DNA from: Gyrodactylus bullatarudis | Lineage: Eukaryota; Platyhelminthes; Monogenea; Gyrodactylidea; Gyrodactylidae | Direction of reading: 5' to 3' | Assembly (NCBI GenBank): GCA_012064415.1 | Contig: SSNU01000015.1 | Span: 186,001 to 250,000 of the forward strand | DNA: 64,000 bases | Shown here: in pieces, positions 11,179 through 26,100 of the stretch | How the letters are laid out: each line of letters opens with the position of its first letter | Position numbering within the stretch: the stretch's first letter is position 1 | Notes under the pieces: model-generated | The model's input: only the letters and a program-made list of their open reading frames with translations | Database searches by the model: none | What the model was told of the DNA's origin: nothing | Program-made: the position numbers and the translations under genes

Positions 11179-14100
11179 ATGGAAACTTCCTTAATGAACA
11201 ATATCCGTGGAAATGAATGGTTAAACAGAATAATAGACCGAGATTCCCTCATGGAAATGCAGCAACAATGGCTAACTTCGCAATACTTTAATAATAACAA
11301 TACCAATATTTCTGGAGAGACTGATGCTTCCTTGATGATAAGCCAGGATCAACAACAGGGGACGAACATTCAAGCTGAATCAAAACAAAATTTTTCAATC
11401 AATTTCACGGGCAATGCTATATCCAGGTCAAATTCCAATACAACACCCCCAGGATTGACGGACAAATATCAAAGTCTCAGTGAGTTTCAGTGTGGAATTT
11501 CTATCGAATATCGTTCTGAATTCATTCATTACTAATGTACATTGATAGCTAGACGACTCAATTCGTATGTGATACATAAAGCGTCGGAAATTTTGAATGT
11601 TTTTAATATCTTCTATTCAAACGAGTTACAGTATGACTCACCTTCTATCACGACTAGTTTCAGAGCTCAATTTCTTTGAATTGGGCAGTGTGTATTAATG
11701 TATAGACCCGTTTATTGATGGTTTTTAACAGCTCAACCAAAAATTGTATATTCATCGAAACACATTAAAGTCTCAGAGAATTTTTTTCAATCTTTTTTTT
11801 TCTGTCATATGAATCTACACAATTTTAGCTGAGGAATAACCAATCAAAAATTAATTTTTCGAAAAAAATCTACCTTCTTTGAATTAGTATATGGCCCGTG
11901 TTTGACGAATGATCTAGCTAAGGTCTTTGTGTATTCCAGTAGGATTAACAGATTTTCTATCGAGTGGGTAGTGAACGAATCTGAATATTAGATGAATAAT
12001 AATTATATACTGAAGATATTATTTAATTAATTCAAAAATATACTACTTGATGTGACTAATATAAGAGTTAGATTGAAACATTACCTTATTGGCTCCTATT
12101 GTTTTTTTCTGAGTAGAAAGAATAAGAGAATGTTTATGTACTACAAAATATCCTAATGAGAGATAGTTTGCGATAATGTTAACTCATTCTCAAGGATTCT
12201 CGGAAATTAGAAAAAAAAATGTTTATCTTGATTGATAAGTTGTCCTCGTTTTCTGTATTTTTCTCACTCAACTCCTTTTGATGCAAGGCAGAGAATGAAT
12301 TTCTTCCTTGAGCTTCATCTCCCTTTGTTGTTGTAAAATTTATATTCTCATCTCATATGAATTTTTTCGTGTTAAAGTATCTTCTCTCTTGGATGTTTGC
12401 GTCTAATACATACGAATTATGGGGGGGGGGTATTGTTATTAAAACTTGTCTCATTACCTCAGTGTAGGATAAGTATTCCATACTCATTCCTATGTCAAAA
12501 GTAAGGATACATTTTTTATCCATGATGTAACATCAAGTACTCATGTTTTTTCTTCTCTCTCTCTTTCTCTTACAACAATATTTACCATGTCTTGGCTGAA
12601 GTTCATCAAATGTAACGTAGATGTAGGGGCATCAAGTCATTGATTAATAGGCAAAATAAAACTTGAGATTAAATCATAAAGTTTGGACATAAGTCTCGGA
12701 GGAATTTCCAGATTTAGTTTTCATCTACTTATAAGTAGGAAAAATAAATTCAAAAAAACGGTTTTTGGAAAAATTACATTTTTAATTTCGAGCCTTTCAC
12801 TGTTGCTAACCAAAGTTATTATTATTAAGAAGGGTGGTTTTTTTGAAAATTTAGATAAAACATATTTTAAAAATATTTAGAACGTCTCTTTTGCTATTTG
12901 CTGAGTTCTTAGGGAAATTAAATAACTCCAAGTTTAAAGAATTGGGAAAAATGTAGGTTTTGAATAAAACGTTCTAAATATTAAAAAAAATATTTGATTA
13001 TTGAATCAGTGAAAAATGATCTAAAATTAGTTTTATAATAAAATTTATTAAAACTTAGGTCAATATTAGAATTCTCAGCCATGGTCATCCAAACGTTTCG
13101 ACGGTGATTGTCTTCACACGCCTTCTTCAGTGGTACGACAAGTTTGTCAAAAAACAAATTACTATTTATATACTTTCATGATCTCATACCTATCAGTTTT
13201 GTCCAATCAGATGAGAGAATAGAATAATACAAGAGGCTGACCTATGATAATAAAGTATAGATAATCAGAACAGAAAAGAGTTATAAATTTTCATCAGATT
13301 TAATTTACCTTCCTTCCTTTGCCAAAAAGCTGAATCCAAAACTGTTTAATGTTCACTTCACTAACATTTCCATTAAAAGTATCATTATTGCCTATTTCTA
13401 GAGCTTCATGAATTAACCTCTTTCTAAAGTTTTCTGCTAACTAAGAATTTTAAACTCCTCAAAATTTATTTTATGCCCATTATTGTTTAAGACATGTTGA
13501 AAAACATGTGACTTATTATCATTTCTCAAAATACTGTTTTTATGTTCTTTGATTCTTGTTCTAAAATTCCTACCAGTTTGTATTATTCTATTCTCTCATC
13601 TGATTGGACAAAACTGATAGGTATGAGATCATGAAAGTATATAAATAGTAATTTGTTTTTTGACAAACTTGTCGTACCACTGAAGAAGGCGTGTGAAGAC
13701 AATCACCGTCGAAACGTTTGGATGACCATGGCTGAGAATTCTAATATTGACCTAAGTTTTAATAAATTTTATAATATTTGATTATATTCTCAACTAATTT
13801 TGGTATTACATGCAGCTTTCAGTTCAACTTATCACTCGAGAAAGTGTTGTGTTGGGTGAAGGGTTAAATTAATTAATATTGTGTCCTTTTCTCACTATCC
13901 CTCGTAAGTAGAGGAGAGAATAATCTGTCTCATTCTGGATATCTGTACAGTTATTTTCTTAATTCCCCATTCTCTCCTTCTCATTTCATTTAATCTTTGC
14001 ACTCTAATTAATTTTAATTAAATTCTGCTCCCTCTCTCTCTAATTTTTCAAAGTAAAGTTGATGTATTCCTATTTGGACATCTCCTAGCATCACTAAATT

Positions 14101-17100
14101 TCTCCATCCAACTTAACTTGTAGAGCATAGGCTACCATAATAAGGATGAGCTAAGCATGCAATACTTTAATTATAATTTATATAATTATATTAATTAGCA
14201 TTAATTCAAATACAATGTGAGAAATTTTTGTATGAGGGACGAAAATAAGATAAAAAAGATTAACAAAATACTACTAACAAGTGAGCTACTAGTTGTTCTC
14301 TCTTTTTCAATCCAATAATTATGAGATTCAACTACTTACAGGTAAGAAAAAATCAGGTCAAGGAAAGAAAAATTGTCTCAATGTAAAATCTTTATATTTT
14401 ATTAAATGCTCTTAAATAGAGAATTACTCGGTCATGTATCAGGATTTTAAATTTCAGTGAAAAATTTAGAAAATAAGCAGGATCTAATTCATCAAAAGAA
14501 TTTCTCAGTCAATGATCTGATGAGTTCTATTAAATTGAGTACATTTTTTAAATTGATCACAAAGAAAAAATTAAGATCATAAGGTCCAAATGGTGATTTT
14601 TTTAGGATCATCTTATAACAATCTTTCCATCTTCGAAGTACTAAGGTGTGTGCATAAACTTAAAAAATAACATTGAGAAAAAGGGGGATTAATACTCGGG
14701 CTAAAAAAAGCACTCAATGATTCAGATGCATTCTGGGAGACTCGAAATAGGTATGAAAAAGAAAACACCTGATTCGGAATCAGCACAAAAATTTGAAATA
14801 TCTCATTGGAAATCAGAATTTTCCGGAGATGTAAGCAGAAAATTTTACCAAAAATTTGAAAAAAAAATATTTTTTTTACTTTGACCGCAAATTTTAGCGG
14901 CTTATTTTCCTCAAACCCATCTAAAAGACCCATCATTCAACGCAGAATTTTATACTTTCTCACTTTATCTTAATTAACTATAATTACTTTTGCGAAAATC
15001 TGATTTAACAATATTTCCCCAAAATTCGTTTTTCCCCATTATCTCTGAAACTGAGAACGATATCAGGATTCTGAAAACAGATTTGGAATCAGCATAAAAT
15101 TTTCATCCTGAAATTATTTACTTTTTTAACAGACCTTAAAAAAATTTTCCATGACCACCAGTGTAATCACAATGCATATGCTTTTCTTAATAAAGCTAAT
15201 TGACATGAAGATGAGAATTGATCTATTTTACTCCAGGAGTATGAATAATCGTTGAAAAGAAAAAACACTTATTCAACTTTCAAGATTGAATTTGATTAAA
15301 AAAGGTATTGTGGGATCATAATTTTGAAAAATTGAGTTTAGATAAAGAAGCTTAGAAAAACAAGTCACTTTCATAATTTCACATCATTTTGATAATTACG
15401 AAATTCAGATGATATAATTTCGAAAAAAACAATGACAAGCTTTTCGGAACTTCTATGGCTGAATTCGGAATTTTGTTGATCCCTAATAATCCTATTCTAT
15501 TGAATAAAGTCTTCGAAATTGATATCATTAGGTTTTTTCAAAAGAATTAGACAAAGTTTTGTAAAAACTATAATGAACTTTGTTGGCAAATTTCGTTTTG
15601 AAATACACATAGAATACCATTAAGTTTCATATCAAAATATTCACCATTCCTTTCCCTGGAGAAATCTTTCACTAATCTTGAGACATGAGCCTAGCATTGT
15701 CCTGTAAAAATTTAAATTTTGACTATTTTTTTACGACTCTGAATCATCGTATGTGAGCCCATGGATAATTTCGAACCTGAATGAATTATTGCTCTAATAT
15801 CAATGTCTAATAATTTCATGGTAACTTTTGAACGATAAAATTTTAGAAATTGTCAATAAGAAAACCGATTTCTTTGAAAAATGTTTCTATCTAAAAATGT
15901 ATAAATCTCTGACATTAATTTCATATTTCAATAAACCTAATAGTTGAAAAAATAGCCAGAAAAAATATCAAGTTTCATGTAAATTTATCATCTTTATTGA
16001 AGAATCTTCATATCAAATAATAAAATGGTTATTTTATATATATCATAATTTTGAACCAAGTAGTTCTTCAGGGAGTTGTTCAGCATAGATTGACTATAAC
16101 GTTGTTCGCTTGCTTTCATCTATGTCTACTGACTATGTTGTCTTCTGGCTAGTATTGGTCTATCTGTAGAAAAATTAATTTTCTTTCAAGTGATGAATTA
16201 TATTATCAGAGTTATTACTCTAATAATTCTGATTACTATAACAATCACTACAATTTTTATAATCCTTATTTTTTAAGAAATACAACACCTTTCTCTCTCC
16301 TTTCTTTTTCTACACATAGACCAATACATGCCAGAAGACAACATAGTCAGGTAGCAAGCGAACAACGTTATAGTCAGGTTATTTTATAGTTAATTATTCA
16401 TAAAGATACTAGATTTTAAACGTTTATTGGGTCAAAAATTATGTTGAAAATTTTGTAAAAATCAGTAATTCACTTTAACTTGGGTAATTTCAATTCAATT
16501 ATAACTATAATCTGAAGGTATTTATTTAAAATTGTCTTGTCAACCTTGATTTAGAAAATGAACTTAAAAATAAACTGGACCTCTTTAACCAGTCGAGTAT
16601 GTATTTTTTATAAATTAAATAACTGTATTATTATAGTTAGCCTGGCTGAAAAAATATTTTTGTCATATAAACGAGAGATCTAAAATAAATTTCCTATGTA
16701 CACTGAAATAATTCATTATAGACTATAGAGTTTTTAATTAATTTTACTCCAACCTCTACTACTACGACTACGACTACTGAAAGTGTGTGTTAAAGTTTAT
16801 GACAAAATTTCTGTCTCTATAATATGTATTTTATTAATATTTTTCTCATACAATAAGGATACAATAGTAATTGAATTGAAAATTTAGTTTAATTGTTGAA
16901 ATGACTAAATGTCAAACGTAATATTGTTACTATAATTATCGACACTTGTCTAATTATGTAATTAATAATTTTTGAAATAGAAATTTCATACTGTATTTAT
17001 TAATCTGATATAAATTGTAGAAAAATGAGTACTGTTTTCTAATAGTCATAAGAAATAGGGATTGGGATCCCGAGATGGGATTTGAAATACACTTCTCCAC

Positions 17101-20100
17101 CAGTTTTGGTGCTTGACTGTTTTTGACTCTTGAAACAGTTTTTTCTTATCAAACTCTGTGGTAGTGAAATGAGCTTAAACGGATTATCAGCCAAGGAATC
17201 CTTATTGATTTTTAATTAGGTTGTTTAGGTGTTAAAGCTGTAACTACTAAGTGTACGCTAACACAGTCTGTTTGGCTTGAGTGTAATTAGTAGTAATGAC
17301 GAATTAATTTCTTCATTCAAAATTCAGATTTAATTTTATTCATTATAAACGAACGAGCTCAATAGGGTTTAGTGGCATAGATCGAATCAGGAGAAATTTC
17401 TCTACAAAATGAGACCAAAAATCGAAAAAATATTATTTTTCAAAATACTTGTCCTACTTAAAAGTATGATTATGATATGAAAAAACTGTTAAAAACAGGG
17501 TTTTTACTTTCTCAAGCACCAAAACTAGTGGAGAAGTATAAATCTTTTCTTATAATTTTCAACAAGAAAAACCTCTTTAAAACAAATTTTCGTTTTAATA
17601 TTTATTTAATAATTATCCTAGATTTTTAATAAGATTGTCTCATCGGAAGAGTATTGTATAATCTTTAAACAAATTCCCAAAATATAACTTGTTGTAACAA
17701 TATAAATCATGTTAATAAAGGTTCAAGGAATGAATTTAGGATATCTTCTAATTACAAAATTAAATTTTTACATCGACAGTGTCCACTAGAGTGCACGGCC
17801 TATTCACAATTATCACATTTATTATTATCAAGACATTGTTTTACAATAAATAAATCTACAAGTTAATCTCTCAGTTTAATTGGGAACGTGATGTTTTCTT
17901 ATATTATTCTATTATTATGTAAATAGATTATTATCTTGTGTATATTTTATCATCTGTTACATGAATTTTAATTATAGGTTCATTGCACCTTGTTAACACT
18001 TTGAATGAATTCAATTATACGGATGTTTTCTTAACAATCATAACTAGTCATAATTTATTCTTATGAATCTAGAGATCTATGAAGAATTGCCAATTGTAAT
18101 TTTTTCAATTGACAATAACTATTTTGTGTTTTCTTTCAGAGGAAAAACCCCTGATGAATCCTCAGTTGAAGTTATCGCCAGTCAATATTCACCAAATAAA
18201 ATGTTCCCCACCCGAATCTCTGAATGATGATTCGTCATTTCTTAGTTCAGATAAAATGAAGAAAGCTCGTCATAGAACAACATTTTCAGTGTATCAGTTA
18301 TCTGTACTTGAAGCGGCCTTTGATACATGTCCCTATCCAGATGCATTAACACGCGAAGATATCGCCAATCGTCTATCATTGAGTGAGTCTCGTGTCCAGG
18401 TATGGTTCCAGAATCGTCGAGCTAAATGGAGAAAATATGAAGGTGGCCGAAATCCGCTTCCCAATGAAAACGGTGTCAATGGTAATTCCCAAAATCATTC
18501 CAGTTTCAACAAGACTCATCCCTTTAATAAAAACCCAAAGTCCCTCTCTGATAACAGCCCCGATGATAATCAGCAATCTTTTGATAACTCTCAGAATGAT
18601 TCTACTATTCACTATTCTAGTCAGGAGATTTCAGGAAGCAATTCACTCAGGATTCCTTCAGAACCTATGGATACATCATCAAATGAGGCTAGCAGCAAGA
18701 TAAGTTCATCTTTCAGTGTAAAATCACTTACCGGAGACGACAAGGGCACTAATGGTGAGTTGTAGATTCTTTTAACAATAGTTTCCAACATGTATATGTT
18801 ACAGTGGTACTGAAAACTAATCTGGAAACTCGGTTTCTGGAATCCTTACTCGAGTTATTCATTGTTACAGGGAATCTAGAAACACGGAGAGTCTTAAGAA
18901 TCCCTAGGGAATTTAGAAACTTTTAAGAATAAAAAATCTAACTGATAGCTGAATAGTTTTGAACTAAAGTTTTATTTATTCACACGAGATAAACTATTAT
19001 GACATCTTGAGTTACATGAAATGTTATTTCTTCTGCATTTGTACATATTTAAAACGAATTTTGTTTTTCAATCATATTGAATATGAAAAAAGATACATTG
19101 GGCATATTCTCAAGTTGAATGAGAATTTCTCCGACTGGTAACAGAAATGGGATTCTTAAGACTTCCTTGAGTTTCTAGATGAATAACTCGAGTATGGATT
19201 CTAGAAACCGAGTTTCCAGATTCCCTAGCTAACTAGGGAACCTTAAGACCAACATTAGTTTCCAGATCCACTGTAACATATATTTAGATTATTATTTCTA
19301 TACGATGAGAAGAAATTTTAATTAACTAAAAAAAATTCCTCACAAGTAAAGTTGGAGAACAATTTAATTAGAAAACTTTTTGAGACATCCCTAACAAGTT
19401 GATGGAGGAATTCATTCCTGTCCCATAGGAAATTTTAATTAAGTCAAAAACAAAAATGTTAATTAACATTTCTCATAGATTACGATGCAAAAACAGAGTA
19501 TATATATATTAACACTGAGTAGAATACCTCATCTTTTTTCTACTAACTAGCACACTGCTTATCAAGTTATATTCTCTCTCAAAGTTAGAATATTATGGGT
19601 TCCGAAGCTACACTCAGATTGCCTTCATTTGTGCATTTCTTGGTAAAATTCCAACGACAAATTCATTAACGAAGCGTAAAGAAATCTGAATCTCTTCACC
19701 CTAGATGTATCTTGCTTAAGATGTTTGGTTTTCTAGTGTGATGGGTGGATTTTGGAAAATAATTTGGCGGATAATTTAAATCATGTCTGGTAATCTTGTT
19801 TTCCTCCCTTAGTCCCCAGATGTGAGTAGCTATATCAAAGAAAGATTAGAATTTGGTAAAATTGAGAAGATGATAAACAATGTTCCCTAAGATGAAGTTG
19901 ACGAGACTTAATTCCTGATACAAGAAGAACAAAAATCTTGGAATTTTTTCATCAACCTCAAAATTTAACCCTCCCATTGGGAAATTAGGAAAATAACATA
20001 GTTGACAAATGTGGCCTTTTAGACCTCACGTTTGAATCTGAATATTTTTCGACATTTTTACTGCTGAAAGAAATATAGAATGAATAAGTTGATTTTATTA

Positions 20101-23100
20101 TTAAGGGTTTTAAGATGAAAATTCTCACGAATAGAAATCACATGTATCTTGCAATTTATTTTTGTCTTCCTGTCAACTGATTTTGGGCATATAAAACAGC
20201 GAGCTTTGACTGATTTTGTTCTACACTAAACTTCCTAGAAAATGTATTATCCGAAAAATAATCGATCGAAATACTTCTACCTGATTACTCATGAGTACGA
20301 CCATTAATTTTCAAAAATATTTTTAGAACCTCGTGTGTTCTGAAGCGCCAAATAAGGCTTGAACTTCACAATAAAATTATAAAAATTTGTATTTTGGCTA
20401 ATATCGCTATGCTCTTGCCTCTAAACCTTTTTCCATTAATTTAGCTCCATTAATAAGTGAAATATATTTTTTCGTCCTACATCAATAAAAATAACTCCAT
20501 CCGATGCAGAATGAAAAGTTGTTTCACTTGCCTAAATTTTATGCATCAATATCATAATCGGTGAAAACTAGACGAGTTCAAGGTTGATATGATCGGGATT
20601 TTCGTTTTCGAATGAAAATCGATAAAGTTCCATTTTTAATCTGACTTAGTTATGGACCCCCGTTTTTTCTTACCGATGACGTCATATCATGTAAGCTTTG
20701 CCATGTTGGGAGACCCTGCATTTTCTATTCTCTGCGGTGATATTTTCAAGCTTCTTCGTTAACTACATGCTCAAAACTCTCTTCTAGAATTTTTGTTTTT
20801 ATTTTGTGATTCAGGCCATTTTAGCTAGTATAAAACGTATGCATTATATGCAGCGAGGTCAAGCATATTCCAAAACATTGTGAGTGGCCATTAATTCGTA
20901 GATCTTCTACAGGTGTAATTCGTTACAAGCTGGTCTAATGTGTCTACGCCTCCTTTGTTTTCGTTTTTGATTATTTCCGGCTTAATTCCACTATCATCTG
21001 GATTCTGATGCAATGTTGACATCATAACGACAGGTTTATTTTTCTTTTCAGCAAGTTAAGATAGGAAAAGAATTAATCTAAAAATATAAAATCATTTTTA
21101 CAGCTACAAAATTGATCAAAATCTAACTCGTATTATTAAGCAACCAGCTGATGGATTTCTTTATTAAAGTTATTTGAACAGGTTATCATTAGGCCATTAA
21201 AAGTTTTGAGTAATCGTAGTTAAAAAAATATTTGTATTAAAAAATGAATTATTACCCATTTTCTCCCCTGTCATTCATCATTAAAGATAGATTTTGCAAA
21301 TTTTCGATTTCTAGCCTGGATCAGAATCTGAATGGGCTCTTCAGGAGAAATCTAATGATGGCTTTAAATCTTCAGTGACTACTTGAAAGTAATAAGATCA
21401 AATTTGAGAGATTTATGACAAAAAAATGTAACTTTGACACTATTACTGCCACTTTAATAGAAAATAAATTTGGATAAAAATTTAAATAGTTCGAACTAAA
21501 AATTCATTCTGAACCACATTTTCAACCAGGGAAAATTAAACTGAACATATTAGAATTGAAAAATCTATCCCTATTCATCATGTACTTGATTAATTAAATT
21601 TTAAATTCTGGGAAGTAATCCAAATTTTCAATATGCATTGGAATTACAGATCATCGATTTTCATTCCCTGCCTAATTGGGTAATTTGTTTTTTTATTTTT
21701 TTGAAAATCATTCAAGGATAAAATTAGATTATAAATTATAATTTATAATTATCATGGTTGGAATTAATCACAAAGATGATTTCTCATCCACGAATAGACT
21801 GAAAAAATGGACTAAATTTCAAATTGAGTCAAGGAGAGAAGGTGGATTATATTATGTAATTATAGATTTAAAATTAATATCACACACCAACAAACTCAAA
21901 CTATATCCCTACGGATCACAATTATGGCAAAAAATTTCCAATTAATTCATAAATGATATTTTCAGCAGCAAATCGACTTGGCTCAAGTAGAGCATTGAAT
22001 TTCATCTTTGACTCGTGGAATTGTCTTCAAGATTTATAGATAATCAGATTACAAAGATAAAAAATTTTCCAAAATAACAGATAGAATACCTGATAATTTT
22101 CTACAAAATTCTCCATTAATAATATTGCATACAGAGTTTAAATTTCAGTCAAACTAAATTTTTAAATTTCCACTGTCACATTTTGTACTTAATAAGAGTT
22201 GAAAACATCAAATTTTGAATTTGCGCCAACATTTTTCAATGAGTTTTACTACTAAATCACTATTTTTGTACAGACTATCTACTATTAAAATGTGCAAAAT
22301 TAATATTAAAACTATTTGTGAGAAACTTTGAATGATTTCGGTGCATTTTTAGGAAAATAGGATTTAGACTTTGATGAAAGTAACATTTTGAAAGTGTTTA
22401 TCAAAGTCTTCCACTCGTTGTTAGGCGACCTTTACCTCTTATCCGGCTCTTAATTTGACTCTTGTAATCTTTATCTGCAAAGTGTTAAGGATAGGTTTAA
22501 AAATGAACTTTTCAACGCGGTTTTAATGATATATGGCAGTAAATAGGTGTTCTGAAAAAGAAGTTATGAATAGATTTTACCACCTAAATGTAAAGAAAGC
22601 AATTAATTTTCAATTTTATTTGCAAAAACTATAAGTAATCAATACATTTGAATGAATAATTTTCTTGAAAACTATTTATTCGCTCAAGTCAACCATAAAG
22701 ATCGAATCATTTCCTGAATCAATTGGAAATTTATAAAAGAGAATTTACACACTAGTCATGAGTAATCTGCGTGATTTTCAAACTTGATTGAGCTGGGAAA
22801 AGGTTTTACAATACCGGTGTGGCGTAGTGGTATCTCTCTCACCACTCATTCGGACCCCTTTACTCTCTGTCCCAGGTTCATGTTAGTGTTAATGTTCCCA
22901 CACCGGGCACATTAAAAACTCTTTCTCTGATCGCACCAGAAGAGGTAGTTTAGAGGTTTAATGAAAAATAAGACCTATAATTCGAATATTTTTCGAAATC
23001 GCTAAAAAATTTTCAAATTTTCAAAATCTTTTTATTTCTAACCCCATATATTTCATGGAGTATACTTTTTGATTATTTTCTGATAATTTTATCGTTGGAA

Positions 23101-26100
23101 AATTAGTCATTAAGAAAATAAACTCCACCTTTAAATGATACTAAGGTTGGTTGATATGAAGTTAGGAATCTACGATTATAATTATTGGCAATAATTTATT
23201 ACAGAAATCTCGATTCTTTCATCAAGAATTCGAATTTGTTATGGATTTTTGAAGATTTTATGGAATTCTTTTCATGTTGCTCATTTTCAATATTTGAGAA
23301 AATAATTTTTATGAAAAATAAGGTCATTTTTCAAATTTCGATTTTGATCACCCTCCAACTTTCATTTCAAAGTTCGAAAAAATGGGCTTTTGGCGCCAAA
23401 TCGAAATTTGAAAATTGATCATATTTTTCATAAAAATAATTATTTTCAGAATATTTTTTCTTCAAATGTCAAAAATGGGCAACATGAGTAGGATACCAAA
23501 AAATCTTTAACAAATTCGATTTCTTGATGAAAAAATTGAAATTTCTGTAAAAATCAAAGATTCCCAACTTCAGATCAATTAGCTCTACTAATGATAATTT
23601 CGTTTTCACTTTTTTGTTTTTTTATTTTTTAAGTATTTTAGATACTTAATTTATTTGTTATAGGTGACGAGGGATAAGTGCTTAAGTATTTTAGTATATC
23701 TAATGCGGAAAAGACACACATCTTCCCTTAGAGATAAGACTCAGCCTGTATCTAATTTATAAGCTAGTAAAGAAACAATTCAAACAACAGGTATAGACGC
23801 ATTTTCACTTCCCTTGGTCTCTTTGTCATTAAGAAAAATTACTGCAAAACCAGAGGGGGCAAAAGTTCTATAGATTCGCCATAATTTCCATCTAATATTG
23901 ACATACGAGATTATTATGAGTACTACGATGGATATTGAATGTAAAATTTCTTTTGTTCATTGGAATTGCCAGAAACTAATAATACACAATGTCCACATAA
24001 ACACACACGCGCGCACTATTTAGACTTGTGTTTGTGTATATTTGTTAAATTTCATATTTTTTGATTATTCTTAAGTTGTAATAATCAAACAAAAATTTCT
24101 CCTAGTATAGAAGAAAAAATTAGTTTAAGGAACCGCCTCATTAAATACGAAGGGAAATGCATCAAATTTGATTAGAGTTTTCTAGGTGAGTCTTGTTTTC
24201 CTTGCCAAAATCAGCCAATCATAAAAAAATACATCCAAGTATTCTTTTACTATATCTGAATTTGTTTTGTATGAGATTATTGCATTAATATCTTTAAAAA
24301 GAGGCAGATGTAGCTTGATGCTTTCACTTTTTAAAAGAAAAACTGTTTGCCTTGAGAATGAGGACTTGTGGCATAAGCATTTGATTTTGCGTCTTGTTTA
24401 TTTTTAGCTTGTATAGTTCAATCGATAATTCAACTGCTCAATGAGAAGAATTTACTAAATCAGGTCATTTAGACCCCAGATTTGAGAACTGCTATTTACA
24501 TCTTTTAAACATATCTTACCCTTCAAGTCCCAAATAATAATTTTCTTTATCACACAAATGAGAAAATTTGCTAGCCTATCAAAATAATTACGCTGATTCC
24601 GAATCTGAATTCTTTTTAAATCATTTCAGAGATAATAGAGGTTAAAATTTATATTTTTTGGCTTAAAAACCAGTTATCTTCTATAAGCTAAAAGAGATAT
24701 CAAGCAGGCGATTACATATTTGAAATCTACGGCTATTATTTCATCTTTTTCCTCAAAGCCTCACCAAATAGGTTTTCATAAAAACTCGTAAATATTTTTT
24801 GAATATTTGACTACATTTCCAAAAATGAGTGGTAGAAAAAGTATTTTACGTATCTTTCAGTTCAAATTATAGCTCAAGAAAGTGATGTGTTCCACTGGTG
24901 GAACAATGGGACATGAAGGATTAAGATATTTACAAGTCATTGGTATTTCCTCTTTTTGACTATATTTTCCCTCTTCTACCTAACTTGAATAATGCTCAAT
25001 CTTTAAAAATTGAGCGGGTACAATATAGATTTTTACATTCTTTATATCCCCACCTGGACTCGTACAATGCACTCATCTTGATCTCAGGGATTAACCCTCT
25101 CTGGGTTCGTAGATATGCGTTCATAGTTTAAAAAATTTCTGAGTCCTATTCCGTTTCTGAGAATAACTATAATCTCAGGAATTCTAAATACGATGCTAAT
25201 TACCTATTATCTAATTTCAACGCTATTAATTTAAAATATAAATTGTCTGATTGTAATGACCTGACTAATCTTAAATCTGTCATGTCACACATTAGATCTA
25301 AATTAGATTACTCTAAGTCTTTACTTTATTCATACCTCCATTAACCAGATGATTTTCGTTTTGATTGCAGACACTAGTTTTTCATATTTTATAACCTTAT
25401 GATTAGCTATCATAGATTACTAATCTCATTCGCCAATTTGATGAATTGATAGAACTTTTTTTTTTATTTTTTATTTATACATCATTTTTCATTTATTTTG
25501 CCTTGAACGAAAACCCCTATAAAGATTACTTTATTATTTTGTAATTATCAGTTTTATTTAAATATAAGAAATTCGTCTAACAAAAAAAAAATATTTAATC
25601 TGATGCAGAAACTTTATCAGGACTTTGAGATAAGCCTGAAAAGAATTTATATCAAATAGGTGTAATTTTTTTGGAAATTGTGTAATTGAATAACCTGGTC
25701 AGAGCGAACAGGGTTAATTTAGATTGTCAAGTTGAAAAACGAACGTAAGATCTCCTCAACACACGTCTATATCTCTTAGATCTAGTTCAGAACGAAGAAG
25801 AGAAATGCAAATTAATCATGTATTTTACAAACTTCTGAGAGTACATTTAAAGGATATTTATTTTTAAATATTTCTTTTGAACATTTAGAGAGGAATCAGA
25901 TCAAAAACATCATTAATTTTTATTTTAAAATTTTCACTAATTTTTCTAGGGTACTTATTTTATTATTTAGAGTTTAAAAAATGTCATAATCAGACATTAT
26001 TAATTTTTCAAATTACCATTTTCATGTTTTTGTGGCTTAATTCTAGTGGTACCTCAAACTTTGATGGGAAATGATAATACCAAGATTGAAGTTTTTTCTT

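Larger units (their letters stand above)
11480..18139 (+). other. Homeobox intron 1
   Basis: A 6.7-kb phase-1 intron between GTGAGT and ttctttcag. It holds the Penelope remnant (13039-13770), foldback family B (16053-16380), and a run of ten G at 12421-12430. I recognise nothing else: no RNA gene and no credible extra exon. Confidence 0.75.

Noticed and set aside
13655..13720. Hammerhead-like core (ctgaaga ... gaaac) near the Penelope end
   Set aside because: The CTGANGA and GAAA words and a stem between them can be drawn, but I could not find a stem III with a cleavage triplet in the right place, so it is not listed as a ribozyme.
18376..18703. ORFs in other frames across the homeobox exon
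   Set aside because: Shadows of the real homeodomain-coding frame, which has clear family motifs and splice sites.
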